A DNA stretch of 64,000 nucleotides. Source: Gottschalkia purinilytica. GTDB taxonomy: Bacteria; Bacillota; Clostridia; Tissierellales; Gottschalkiaceae. The position numbers and the translations under genes were made by a program. This document shows positions 49,043 through 57,133 of this stretch, piece by piece (within the stretch, counting starts at the first letter, position 1; each line of letters opens with the position of its first letter). Location: assembly GCF_001190785.1 (NCBI RefSeq), contig NZ_LGSS01000001.1:310001-374000 (forward strand), read 5' to 3'. The notes beneath the pieces were generated by a model, which saw only the letters and a list, made by a program, of their open reading frames with translations, did not search any database and was not told the DNA's origin.

Positions 49043-49855
49043 ATGAAATCACAAATATCTCTTTTATTAGAAAATGTAAAAAGAACAAATCCTTTAATAC
49101 ATCACATAACGAATTATGTCACAGCTAATGATTGTGCAAATATAGTTTTAGCAATCGGTGGCTCTCCTGTTATGGCAGACGACTTTGACGAAGTTGAAGA
49201 AATGGTATCGGTAGCATCTGCTTTAGTTATAAATATAGGAACATTAAATTCAAGAACTATAGATTCTATGATTCTTGCAGGTAAAAAAGCTAATGCATTA
49301 AACATCCCTGTAATATTAGATCCTGTTGGAGTAAAAGCTACTAAACTTAGAACTCATACTGTAAACAAACTATTAGATGAAGTTAAGTTTTCGATAATAC
49401 GCGGAAATATGTCTGAAATAAAAGCAATAGCAGGACTAGAAAGTAACATTAAAGGTGTTGATAGTAATGATACTGTCAATGGCTCTGAAGATATAGCCAA
49501 AACACTTGCTTTAGACTTAAAATGTGTGATAGCAATAACTGGGGCTAAAGATATAATATCTAATGGCAGAAAAACAACTATTATAGAAAATGGACATCCT
49601 TTGCTTTCTAAGATTACTGGTACTGGCTGTATGTCAACCTCTTTGATAGGAACATTTTCTAGTGTTACAAATGACTACTATTTGGCTTCTATAGCCGGTA
49701 TATTATCAATGGGAATAGCTGGAGAAATGGCCTACGATTCATTGGATAAAAAAGATGCTCTAGGAACTTTCAGAGTTTCTATTATAGACAGTATCTCCGC
49801 ATTAACAAGTAAAGACATATTAGAAAAGAGTAATTTAGAAGAAAAATACTGTTAA
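49043..49855 (+). CDS. thiM: Hydroxyethylthiazole kinase
   Basis: A 270-residue ribokinase-fold enzyme that phosphorylates hydroxyethylthiazole. Signatures: HHITNYVTANDCANIVLAIG, LDPVGVKA, RGNMSEIKA and KITGTGCMSTSLIG. The ATG at 49043 is 14 bases from GGAGG, a long gap, but no closer start exists. With thiD and thiW it makes a precursor-salvage unit. The coupling enzyme ThiE is not found next to it in this window. Confidence 0.93.
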   Translation: MKSQISLLLENVKRTNPLIHHITNYVTANDCANIVLAIGGSPVMADDFDEVEEMVSVASALVINIGTLNSRTIDSMILAGKKANALNIPVILDPVGVKATKLRTHTVNKLLDEVKFSIIRGNMSEIKAIAGLESNIKGVDSNDTVNGSEDIAKTLALDLKCVIAITGAKDIISNGRKTTIIENGHPLLSKITGTGCMSTSLIGTFSSVTNDYYLASIAGILSMGIAGEMAYDSLDKKDALGTFRVSIIDSISALTSKDILEKSNLEEKYC

Positions 49856-49902
49856 AGTTATAAGCAAAATATTATGTACAAAATAAATTTATAGTGAAAT
49901 AT

Positions 49903-49943
49903 AAAAACACCCATAGAGTTTATCTATCTATGAGTGTTTTTTT
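49903..49943 (+). terminator. Terminator of thi operon
   Basis: AAAAACACCCATAGA (49903-49917) and TCTATGAGTGTTTTT (49927-49941), one mismatch, followed by T. It reaches into the end of the convergent ATPase gene and could also serve it. Confidence 0.8.
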
Positions 49944-52285
49944 AATCCTAAAAACATACTATTGAACATTCTAATTAAAAAGTTAATTAATGGCGATGAA
50001 ATCAACACTAAGAGTATAGCGATTCCTAAATATGCTAGACCTATCTTTGAAAACACAAATATACTTCTTCCAAGAGGTAATATAAATGCAAGTGCAAAAG
50101 TAATTCCCATAGATATTATGAGTAGTACTCTAAGGAAATTTAAAGGTTTTGATATTTTAATTAACACCATTATACCTATTCCACCTGCTACTATAACAGT
50201 CAATGTCCTAATATCTCTTATTGGAAGCTGTTTAGAATGTGCTATTAAAAATATTATCAATGTAAATAATGTCACTACTACCCCTTTTGGTATTGTAGTT
50301 GACAAGACTCTATATAAAAATCCTTTCTTTACACGCTCTTTGTTAGGTGCAAGAGCAAGGAAAAAAGATGGAATTCCTATTACTATAGAACTTATCAATG
50401 TTAACTGTATAGGTATAAACGGATAAGGTAGTAATATTATACCGAATATAAATGATAATAATATGGAGTAAATAGTTTTTGTAAGATAAAGACCTGCTAC
50501 TCTCTCAAGATTATTTATCATTCTTCTACCTTCAGCAACAACCTCAGGTAGTGCCGCAAAGTTTGAATCTAAGAGTACTAGTTGAGAGACCGCCTTTGCT
50601 GCATCACTTCCTGCTGCCATAGCAATTCCACAATCTGCTTCTTTAAGTGCTAAAACATCATTTACTCCATCTCCAGTCATTGCAACTGTATGACCTTTAG
50701 ACTGAAGAGCCTTAATTATATCTCTTTTCTGATGTGGAGTCACCCTCCCAAATACAGTATTCTTTTCAATCATATCTGAAAAATCTTTTTCATCACTTGA
50801 AAGTTCTCTAGCATCTAAATAATTTTCTGCCCCTTTAACTCCTGCACGTTTTGCAACTGCTGAAACAGTTATAGGGCTATCTCCTGAAATTATTTTTATA
50901 TTAACACCTTGTTCATCAAAATACTTAAGAGTTTTAGGTGCTTCTTTTCTTATTACATCTTCTATAAGTATCAAAGCCACTAATTTTAAGTTACCAGGAA
51001 GTTTGTCTTCTAGTATTTCATCTGACTTGGCAACAAGAATAACCCTTCTTCCTTTCTTAGCCTCTTCTTCTACTTCAGTCTTAATTTCTTCATATCTTTC
51101 ATTTAAAATCATATCTGGAGCACCTATAATAAAGCTTCCTTTTCCCTTAAATGAAACTGCGCTCCATTTTCTAGCAGATGAAAATGGTATTTTTTTTATT
51201 ATCTCATAGTTTGGATTTTCTTTATATTTTTCAAGTAATGCATCTTGTGTAGGATTCCCCCTCTGAAAAGCATGTGTTAAAGCCGAAATTTCTTCTTCTA
51301 TCTTATCTCTACCATCAGAATTTAAAGGGATAAAATCTACTACATTTAGCTTTCCTTCTGTTATAGTCCCTGTTTTATCAAGACACAACATATCCACCCT
51401 TGCTAAGACTTCAGTTGCTGGTAGTTCTTGAACTAAAGTTTTCCATTTTGAAAGTCTGATAATACCTACAACAAATGTAACACTTGTTAGGAGCACTAAT
51501 CCTTCAGGAACCATTCCTATTATACCTGCAACTGCACTAAGTGCTGCTTCTTGCCAATCTTTACCACTACATAATATCTGTGTACTCATTAAAAGTACCC
51601 CTACTGGAATTATGAGCCATATTATTATTTTTACAATCTTATTTATAGATTGTTGGAGTTCAGAATTTATAAGCTTAAACTTTTTAGCTTCTTGTGAAAG
51701 CTTTGCTGTATAAGTATCATTACCCACATGTGTAACTTTTGCAAGACCACTTCCAGATGTAACAAAACTTCCTGATAAAAGTTTTGAACCTAGTTTTTTA
51801 TTTACTGAATCTGACTCTCCTGTTAAAAGAGATTCATCTACTTCAAATTGAGTATCTTCTAATACAACTGCATCAACAATTAATTGATCTCCCGCAGATA
51901 ATACTATAATATCATCAACTACCACTTCTTCAATTCCAACTTGTGTTTCCTTACCATCTCTTATAACTGTAGCTTTAGCTGAACTAAGTAAAGAAAGAGA
52001 TTCTATCTTCTTCTTTGCTCTAAGTTCTTGAACTATACCTACAACAGTATTCGTTATTATAACTCCTGAAAAAAGTGCATTTTTAGGAGAACCTGCTAAA
52101 AAGACAATACTAGCAAGAACTATATTTAATGCATTAAATATAGTAAATAAATTTGCACGAACAATCTGCCACACCGTTCTAGATGGGGCATCTGGAAGAA
52201 TATTTACTTTACCACTTGCTACTCGCTTCTTCACTTCTTCACTTGTTAATCCTATTATGTCTTTATCTAAAGTAATTTTATCCAT
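49928..52285 (-). CDS. P-type cation ATPase, CtpE-like
   Basis: A 785-residue P-type ATPase. The phosphorylation motif DKTGT starts at D303, LTGES is at 154-158, and TGDGVNDVLALKEADCGIA lies in the P domain. The M4 ion-site segment reads MVPEGLVLL (PEGL at 260-263) rather than PEAL, as in mycobacterial CtpE. CtpE is reported to transport calcium, so calcium transport is the best inference. No heavy-metal N-terminal domain is present. AAGGAG precedes the ATG. Upstream lie two 19-base direct repeats (52356-52394). Confidence 0.88.
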   Translation of the reverse strand: MDKITLDKDIIGLTSEEVKKRVASGKVNILPDAPSRTVWQIVRANLFTIFNALNIVLASIVFLAGSPKNALFSGVIITNTVVGIVQELRAKKKIESLSLLSSAKATVIRDGKETQVGIEEVVVDDIIVLSAGDQLIVDAVVLEDTQFEVDESLLTGESDSVNKKLGSKLLSGSFVTSGSGLAKVTHVGNDTYTAKLSQEAKKFKLINSELQQSINKIVKIIIWLIIPVGVLLMSTQILCSGKDWQEAALSAVAGIIGMVPEGLVLLTSVTFVVGIIRLSKWKTLVQELPATEVLARVDMLCLDKTGTITEGKLNVVDFIPLNSDGRDKIEEEISALTHAFQRGNPTQDALLEKYKENPNYEIIKKIPFSSARKWSAVSFKGKGSFIIGAPDMILNERYEEIKTEVEEEAKKGRRVILVAKSDEILEDKLPGNLKLVALILIEDVIRKEAPKTLKYFDEQGVNIKIISGDSPITVSAVAKRAGVKGAENYLDARELSSDEKDFSDMIEKNTVFGRVTPHQKRDIIKALQSKGHTVAMTGDGVNDVLALKEADCGIAMAAGSDAAKAVSQLVLLDSNFAALPEVVAEGRRMINNLERVAGLYLTKTIYSILLSFIFGIILLPYPFIPIQLTLISSIVIGIPSFFLALAPNKERVKKGFLYRVLSTTIPKGVVVTLFTLIIFLIAHSKQLPIRDIRTLTVIVAGGIGIMVLIKISKPLNFLRVLLIISMGITFALAFILPLGRSIFVFSKIGLAYLGIAILLVLISSPLINFLIRMFNSMFLGLKKHS

Positions 52286-52355
52286 AATATGTCTCCTTAT
52301 CTAATATGCACTCTGTTCTCTGTTAATATAATAACACCATTTATAAAAAATTTAC

Positions 52356-52394
52356 CTTACATATTTGTCATACTGCTTACATATTCGTCATACT
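52356..52394. promoter_or_regulatory. Tandem 19-base direct repeats, candidate operator of P-type ATPase gene
   Basis: CTTACATATTTGTCATACT (52356-52374) and CTTACATATTCGTCATACT (52376-52394) differ at one base and repeat every 20 bases, about two helical turns. They lie 70-110 bases upstream of the ATPase start. Spaced direct repeats of this kind are typical binding sites for response regulators. Confidence 0.55.
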
Positions 52395-52563
52395 ATAATA
52401 TTTTACTTATTTAAATTCTAATATACAATTAAAAAATTTCTTGTATTTTGTATGAAAAACTAGAATAACCAATAAAAATATCCTACCATTAATTTTAATC
52501 ATATAGGTTACAGAAAAGTTAAATAAAAGATATAAAATAAAAAAATAGCTAGTTTTATATTCT

Positions 52564-52596
52564 AAAAAACAGAAGATGGCTATTGCCATCCTTCTT
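52564..52596 (-). terminator. Terminator after DUF421 gene
   Basis: Minus-strand stem GAAG(G)ATGGC / GCCATCTTC with a bulge, then GTTTTTT. Confidence 0.75.
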
Positions 52597-52625
52597 TATA
52601 CTAAAATAAACATATCTGAATACAC

Positions 52626-53317
52626 TTAATTATTTTTATCTATATAAAGACTGCCGTCACTTTGTAACTCTGCATAAAAAATCTCACTAACAGATTTTAT
52701 ACCTAGCGATCTGAGTTCATTATATAACCAGTCTTTTGTAATATTTAATTCTCTTAGATTACGTTCTACTATAGTACCATCAACTACAACTTCAGAAGGA
52801 AGATATTTCAGTTCACTTGTTAAAACATTTAAATCTTTCTTTGTAACTGATTCTTGTTCTTGTTTTTTCAATACACTTAATTTACCATTAGCCTCTAGAA
52901 TAGCATACTCCACATCTTTTATAGAAAATATATTTTTCTCTCTAAGTAACATGGTTAAGTCATCCATATTTAGTCTTAATTCAGCCATGAGTTTTTTTCA
53001 ATTTTTCCTTTTTTTATAATAATTGTAGGTTCTCCATCTATAATAACTCTTAATTTTGGAAGCTTTAAAGCAATAAAACCTATAATTATCGTTAAAAGTG
53101 CCCACCAAATTAGATCAATTAAATCACCGATAAAATTACTATTTTCATTTGTCAACATATTAGCTGCAATGGACCCTATAGTAATTCCAGTTACATAGTT
53201 AAAAAAAGTTAATTGGCTCATTTGCTTTCTTCCCATAATTCTAGTAAGTGCTAATAATACTAAAAAGATTAATGTTGTCTTTAAAATCGAGTGTATAATA
53301 ATATTAGATACTATCAA
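52626..53317 (-). pseudogene. DUF421 (YetF-like) membrane protein, split by a -1 frame change
   Basis: Two overlapping frames together encode one DUF421 protein of about 230 residues. The first (52976-53317) has three helices and ends after IIIKKGKIEKN; the second continues with ELRLNMDDLTMLLREKN, the expected family sequence. The frames join at seven A on the minus strand (52992-52998), where the codons are GAA AAA AAC: a perfect A-AAA-AAC slippery heptamer in the zero frame, with AAAGGA eight bases before it. It may be a homopolymer deletion, a sequence error, phase variation or programmed frameshifting. YetF-type proteins are spore or envelope membrane proteins of unknown function. Confidence 0.75.
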
Positions 53318-53429
53318 ATACGTTCACCCCATTAATGTCATGCTATTAATAGTATTTGTATAAATTAGCTAAGTATACTTTATATACTACTATTTATTCA
53401 TTAATTTTAGGGTAAAATATTAGGTCCTC

Positions 53430-53906
53430 TTAAATGTTTAAGTCTATATGACAATATCCATTTGGATTTTTTTCTAAATACTTTTGATGATACTCTTCTC
53501 CTTCATAAAATGAATTTAGTGGTTCTATTTCAGTAACTATTTGAGATGTATATTTTTTCTGTTGTTCTTCTTTACTTTTAGTTATAATGTCCAAGTCTTC
53601 ATCGTGTATATAATAAATTCCCGTTCTATACTGGGTTCCTCTATCTGGTCCTTGTCTATTTAATATAGTTGGGTCTATTATCTTCCAAAACTTATCTAAA
53701 AGTTCCTTTAGACTTATTTTATCTTCTTCATATTTTACATAACATACTTCTGCATGCCCTGTTTTTCCTGTACATACTTCTTCGTATGTAGGATTCTCCG
53801 CATGGCCATTTGCATAACCTACCTTAGTTTCTACAACTCCATTAATTCTAGACATGTATGCTTCAACACCCCAAAAGCATCCACCTGCAAATACTATTTC
53901 TTTCAT
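53430..53906 (-). CDS. msrA: Peptide methionine-S-sulfoxide reductase MsrA
   Basis: A 158-residue reductase of methionine-S-sulfoxide. The catalytic cysteine is C10 in [13 protein letters not shown], followed by [27 protein letters not shown] and FWKIIDPT. No MsrB domain is fused. Length is normal for the Gram-positive form. Monocistronic; GAAAGGAGAG precedes the ATG. Confidence 0.94.
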   Translation of the reverse strand: MKEIVFAGGCFWGVEAYMSRINGVVETKVGYANGHAENPTYEEVCTGKTGHAEVCYVKYEEDKISLKELLDKFWKIIDPTILNRQGPDRGTQYRTGIYYIHDEDLDIITKSKEEQQKKYTSQIVTEIEPLNSFYEGEEYHQKYLEKNPNGYCHIDLNI

Positions 53907-54051
53907 ATAAAATCTTACTCTCCTTTCACATAAAAATCATATCAATTGTTATAAATACTTTAATCTTATATTTAAAATTATATATAATAACCACCCTTTT
54001 TTATAGTTTTAATGTATATATCTAGCTTTCTCTAATTGTTTTCTGTATATA

Positions 54052-54231
54052 CTAAGATTTTTCATAAGCTTCATAACATCTTGATAACAACTCTATCAAA
54101 TCATCAAGAGATGTCTTTTTACTGAATCCAAGCCTATTAAACTTTATATCTGCTGTAGCCATATCAAATATTTGTTTTAAATCATTTTCGTCTATTTCTC
54201 CTACTTTTAATTTAAGTATCTCTTTCAACAT
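54052..54231 (-). CDS. Small hypothetical protein downstream of XRE regulator
   Basis: A 59-residue soluble, Leu/Glu/Lys-rich helical protein. The open frame reaches 54270, overlapping the regulator gene, but AAAGGTG six bases before the ATG at 54229-54231 sets the start. It lies directly downstream of the XRE regulator and is co-transcribed with it. No family recognised. It may be a partner of the regulator, such as an antirepressor or toxin-antitoxin component; the sequence does not decide. Confidence 0.6.
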   Translation of the reverse strand: MLKEILKLKVGEIDENDLKQIFDMATADIKFNRLGFSKKTSLDDLIELLSRCYEAYEKS

Positions 54232-54259
54232 TTTTTCACCTTTCATTTTTATTAAAATA

Positions 54260-54475
54260 TTATTTATCATTGTAGAACTTAGAGTTCTTTATATCTTCAA
54301 AAAAAAGTTCATCTATTGTAGTATCAAATAACTTTGCAAGTTTATTAGCCGTCTCCATACCTGGTATCCTCCCTCGTTCTATTTGAGAGATATAATCTTT
54401 TGTTACTCCTATAATCTCTGATAAATCCAATTGTGTTAGATTATATTTCTTTCTGTATAATTTTACTCTATTCAT
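54260..54475 (-). CDS. XRE-family (HTH_3) regulator
   Basis: A 71-residue protein that is little more than a Cro/C1-type helix-turn-helix (residues 3-58: LYRKKYNLTQLDLSEIIGV, YISQIERGRIPGM) with a short acidic tail. AAGGAGTG precedes the ATG. It is divergent from a second XRE gene 160 bases away, and three GAAC-N5-GTTC dyads lie between them. It is like the Cro partner of a phage- or ICE-type switch; there are no other phage genes close by. Confidence 0.85.
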   Translation of the reverse strand: MNRVKLYRKKYNLTQLDLSEIIGVTKDYISQIERGRIPGMETANKLAKLFDTTIDELFFEDIKNSKFYNDK

Positions 54476-54530
54476 ATAAATACACTCCTTAATGTTAAAT
54501 ATAGTTTTATCCTCTTCCTATTATTTTACA

Positions 54531-54592
54531 GAACTACCAGTTCCTTTTCAAGAACTTTTTGTTCATATGACGATAAATAGAACTATATGTTA
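54531..54592. promoter_or_regulatory. Three GAAC-N5-GTTC dyads between divergent XRE genes
   Basis: GAACTACCAGTTC (54531-54543), GAACTTTTTGTTC (54552-54564) and GAACTATATGTTA (54580-54592, one mismatch). The first two are 21 bases apart centre to centre, on the same face of the helix. The third abuts a TATAAT (54593-54598) of the plus-strand gene. They look like operators for one or both regulators. Confidence 0.6.
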
Positions 54593-54633
54593 TATAATTG
54601 TATATATCTTTTAACATCAAGGTGGTGATTTGT

Positions 54634-55068
54634 TTGTTCGGTAAAAGATTAAGAGCTCTAAGAAGAGAAAAAGATTTAACTCAAAAAGAATTATCAAAGA
54701 AATTAAGTACCTCCGATAGAACTGTAGGATACTACGAAACAGAAGAAAGAAATCCATCACTAGATATTTTAGGAAAACTAGCTGACTTCTTTGATGTTTC
54801 TGTCGATTACTTGTTAGGGAGAACTAATATAAAAAACATATATAAATATATTAATAATAATCAATATAATATACATATATCACAAGAAAGTATAGATAAA
54901 AACGAACAATTGTTAAAAGAAGAATTTGGTTCATACAATAAAAGCATAAATCAATCTTTACTATATGATATTGAAAATCTAAGTAAAGATAGTAAAAAAG
55001 ATTTAGAAAAATATATTCAACTTTTAAAACTAAAAGATAATTTCGAGAAAAATTCTAACTCAAAATAA
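54634..55068 (+). CDS. XRE-family transcriptional repressor
   Basis: A 144-residue protein with an N-terminal HTH_3 domain (KRLRALRREKDLTQKELSKK, TVGYYETEERNPSLDILGKLADFF, about residues 2-62) and a C-terminal helical region without peptidase motif (no LexA-type Ser/Lys pair). The open frame starts earlier, but AAGGTGGTGA fits a TTG at 54634. It is the divergent partner of the small XRE gene. It resembles SinR/ImmR-type repressors; the target is probably the intergenic dyads. Confidence 0.82.
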   Translation: MFGKRLRALRREKDLTQKELSKKLSTSDRTVGYYETEERNPSLDILGKLADFFDVSVDYLLGRTNIKNIYKYINNNQYNIHISQESIDKNEQLLKEEFGSYNKSINQSLLYDIENLSKDSKKDLEKYIQLLKLKDNFEKNSNSK

Positions 55069-55225
55069 ACGTGAAAATAATGATTCCATAAATCTATTAG
55101 ATTAATACTTGAAATGTTTATCTTACAAAATTAATTTTATTTTTAACTTAATTAGATAAATATCAACTATATTTAAAATTATCTATATCAATTAGTTATT
55201 AAATGTTGTTTATAGCTATGTAAAG

Positions 55226-55253
55226 AGACATGATTTTTATCATGTCTTTTGAT
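55226..55253 (+). terminator. Terminator after plus-strand XRE gene
   Basis: AGACATGAT (55226-55234) and ATCATGTCT (55239-55247), loop of four T, followed by TTT. About 160 bases past the stop. Confidence 0.65.
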
Positions 55254-55348
55254 TTTGGATTTTTCTAGACTTAATGTTTATAGTTTTAGTAGTTTTCCTT
55301 TCATTAGCAACAATATTAATAATTATAATACTTTCTCACTATCTTTTA

Positions 55349-55891
55349 CTATTTCTTTTTCAAATAATTCATTGCTTGATTCCATATAAATTCAGTCATA
55401 TCCTCTACTGTATTAACATGATAATAGTTACATATTACTTTTTCGTCTACGTTTTTAGATTTAGCAAACTTTCTTAGTACATCGGCTTTAGATGGATCTA
55501 TTTTATTTTCCTTTGTGCTTTCTCTTTTATCTCTATCTACACTTTGATCTTGATCATCTAACTCTTCAAGAGCAGTCATTCCTATATTAGTCAAATCTCT
55601 TAAGGCTCTTGCTTTTGCTCTTGTTTCTGCCATACGTATAATATGCTTTGCTATTAATCTATTAACATTAGTAGGATCTGCGTCTCCATATCCTTCAAAT
55701 ATTGCACCATCTTTAGTAGTTGCTGTAGCTTTTACTATACATTGCATTCCATTTCTGTCATTAGGAAGTTGTACAAGATCTGTCTTTATTCCATTTAATC
55801 CTTTTTGATGTGCTGTATCCAAAAGTCCTTCATAAGTCACGAAATCTTTTCCTTGTAAATTTACTATAAATCGTTTATCTATAATACTCAT
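55349..55891 (-). CDS. DdrA/Rad52-like single-strand-annealing candidate
   Basis: A 180-residue protein. The core (KDFVTYEGLLDTAHQKGLNG, then IVKATATTKDGAIFEGYGDAD, then IIRMAETRAKARALRDLTNI) resembles the Rad52/DdrA/RecT-Erf type of single-strand annealing folds, where the last segment (AETRAKARAL) is a common feature of Rad52-like and Erf/Sak-like proteins. The C-terminal 60 residues (after a DQDQSVDRDKRESTKENK linker) may form a small winged or zinc-free DNA-binding end. GGAGG precedes the ATG. Function is an inference; it may be a phage-derived protein, as it sits next to the XRE pair. Confidence 0.5.
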   Translation of the reverse strand: MSIIDKRFIVNLQGKDFVTYEGLLDTAHQKGLNGIKTDLVQLPNDRNGMQCIVKATATTKDGAIFEGYGDADPTNVNRLIAKHIIRMAETRAKARALRDLTNIGMTALEELDDQDQSVDRDKRESTKENKIDPSKADVLRKFAKSKNVDEKVICNYYHVNTVEDMTEFIWNQAMNYLKKK

Positions 55892-55968
55892 AATTTTCCT
55901 CCATATAAAAAATTTATATTAGTCTTATTATTTTATTATTTTCAATTATCTATCCATTATCTTTCGTA

Positions 55969-56000
55969 AAAAAACTCATATCCTAAGATATGAGTTTTTT
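55969..56000. terminator. Terminator after LysR gene
   Basis: AAAAAACTCATATC (55969-55982) and GATATGAGTTTTTT (55987-56000), 14-bp perfect stem, with A/T tails on both sides. Confidence 0.85.
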
Positions 56001-56058
56001 CTTTTCTTTATAGTCCTTAATTTTATGCTATTTGTAGTCTTTATATATCTATTATAGT

Positions 56059-56940
56059 TTATTGTTGAAAGTTTTTTATCATATCTAAAAATACTTCTGT
56101 TCCCTTTGACATAACTACTCCTTTGGGAAATATACATGAAAAGTGTCTTGTATATTTTTGTTCTGTTGGCATTATAGAAATCTGTTTATTTTTTATGTCT
56201 TCTTTGACAACATGATAGGATATGAGTGTTATTCCAAGTCCATTTTTCACTGCTTCTTTTACTGCATAGTTACTTCCTAATATGATAATGTTTTTAGGTG
56301 ATATTCTATTAGAAGTAAGAAAAACATTTAAATATTCTTTGGTTCCCGATCCTTCTTCACGACTAATCCATGTTTGATCTTGGAGAGAATCTATAGAAAA
56401 CTTTTTATTATTTTTATAATAGTTATAGGGTGTAGCTAAAACCATATTATCTTCATAAAAATATTCATGAATAAATTTACCAGATGGTACCATTCCCTCT
56501 ATTAATCCTATGTCAAGTTCCATATTATCTACCATATTACATATGGTATCTGTATTTTCAATTGTCACTTCTAATTTTAATTCAGGGTATTTTTTAATCA
56601 TATCTCCTAAAAAAGACGGTAAAAAGTATTCTCCTATAGTAAGACTCGCGCCGATCCTCAAAGTTCCTCTTATTACATTATGATATTCTTTCAAATCTTC
56701 TCTTGTTTGTTCCAATATATTTATTATATGTTTTGCTCTTTCATATAACAATCTTCCCGTAGGTGTAATACTTATTTTTTTCTGTTTTATAGATCTTTTA
56801 ATAAGAACCGTTCCAAAATAATCTTCTAAATGCTTAATATGAAGACTTACACTTGGCTGAGATAGTTTAATAATATCCGCAGCTTTTGTAAAGCTGTTAT
56901 GTTCTACTACTGTAATAAACGTTTTTAACTCTTCTATCAT
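56059..56940 (-). CDS. LysR-type transcriptional regulator
   Basis: A 293-residue LysR regulator with the winged helix-turn-helix at residues 1-60 (FTKAADIIKLSQPSVSLHIKHLED) and a ligand-binding domain of the CysB/CbbR type from about 90 (LRIGASLTIGEYFLP, IENTDTICNMVDNMELDIGLIEG). It is divergent from a YeiH gene and very probably controls it. LysR/YeiH pairs are common, and in other bacteria the regulator senses sulfur compounds. The 56991-57010 palindrome is a candidate binding site. Confidence 0.9.
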   Translation of the reverse strand: MIEELKTFITVVEHNSFTKAADIIKLSQPSVSLHIKHLEDYFGTVLIKRSIKQKKISITPTGRLLYERAKHIINILEQTREDLKEYHNVIRGTLRIGASLTIGEYFLPSFLGDMIKKYPELKLEVTIENTDTICNMVDNMELDIGLIEGMVPSGKFIHEYFYEDNMVLATPYNYYKNNKKFSIDSLQDQTWISREEGSGTKEYLNVFLTSNRISPKNIIILGSNYAVKEAVKNGLGITLISYHVVKEDIKNKQISIMPTEQKYTRHFSCIFPKGVVMSKGTEVFLDMIKNFQQ

Positions 56941-56990
56941 CTAGCTTTCACTCCCTTAGTTACTAATCATTAGTTTTTTTTATAAAAGCT

Positions 56991-57010
56991 ATAAAATATA
57001 TGTATTTTAT
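56991..57010. promoter_or_regulatory. Palindrome between lysR and yeiH, candidate LysR box
   Basis: ATAAAATA (56991-56998) and TATTTTAT (57003-57010) with TATG between. Symmetrical and AT-rich, as for LysR-type sites, and placed about 125 bases before yeiH and 50 before lysR. Confidence 0.4.
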
Positions 57011-57133
57011 TTATGATTATGATTTTAATATAATTTATTTCTGTAATAAGAGTTTTTTATGCTAATTTTATATTTTATTTTACTATAAGAACAATGTCAA
57101 AATATATAAGTTTAAGATAAGGAGGTTCTAAAT

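Larger units (their letters stand above)
52286..52625. other. Gap upstream of P-type ATPase gene
   Basis: 340 bases containing the direct repeats (52356-52394) and the DUF421 terminator (52564-52596). No gene. Confidence 0.6.

Noticed and set aside
54052-55891. A complete prophage or ICE around the XRE pair
   Set aside because: No integrase, terminase, portal or conjugation gene is present; only regulators and one possible recombination protein.
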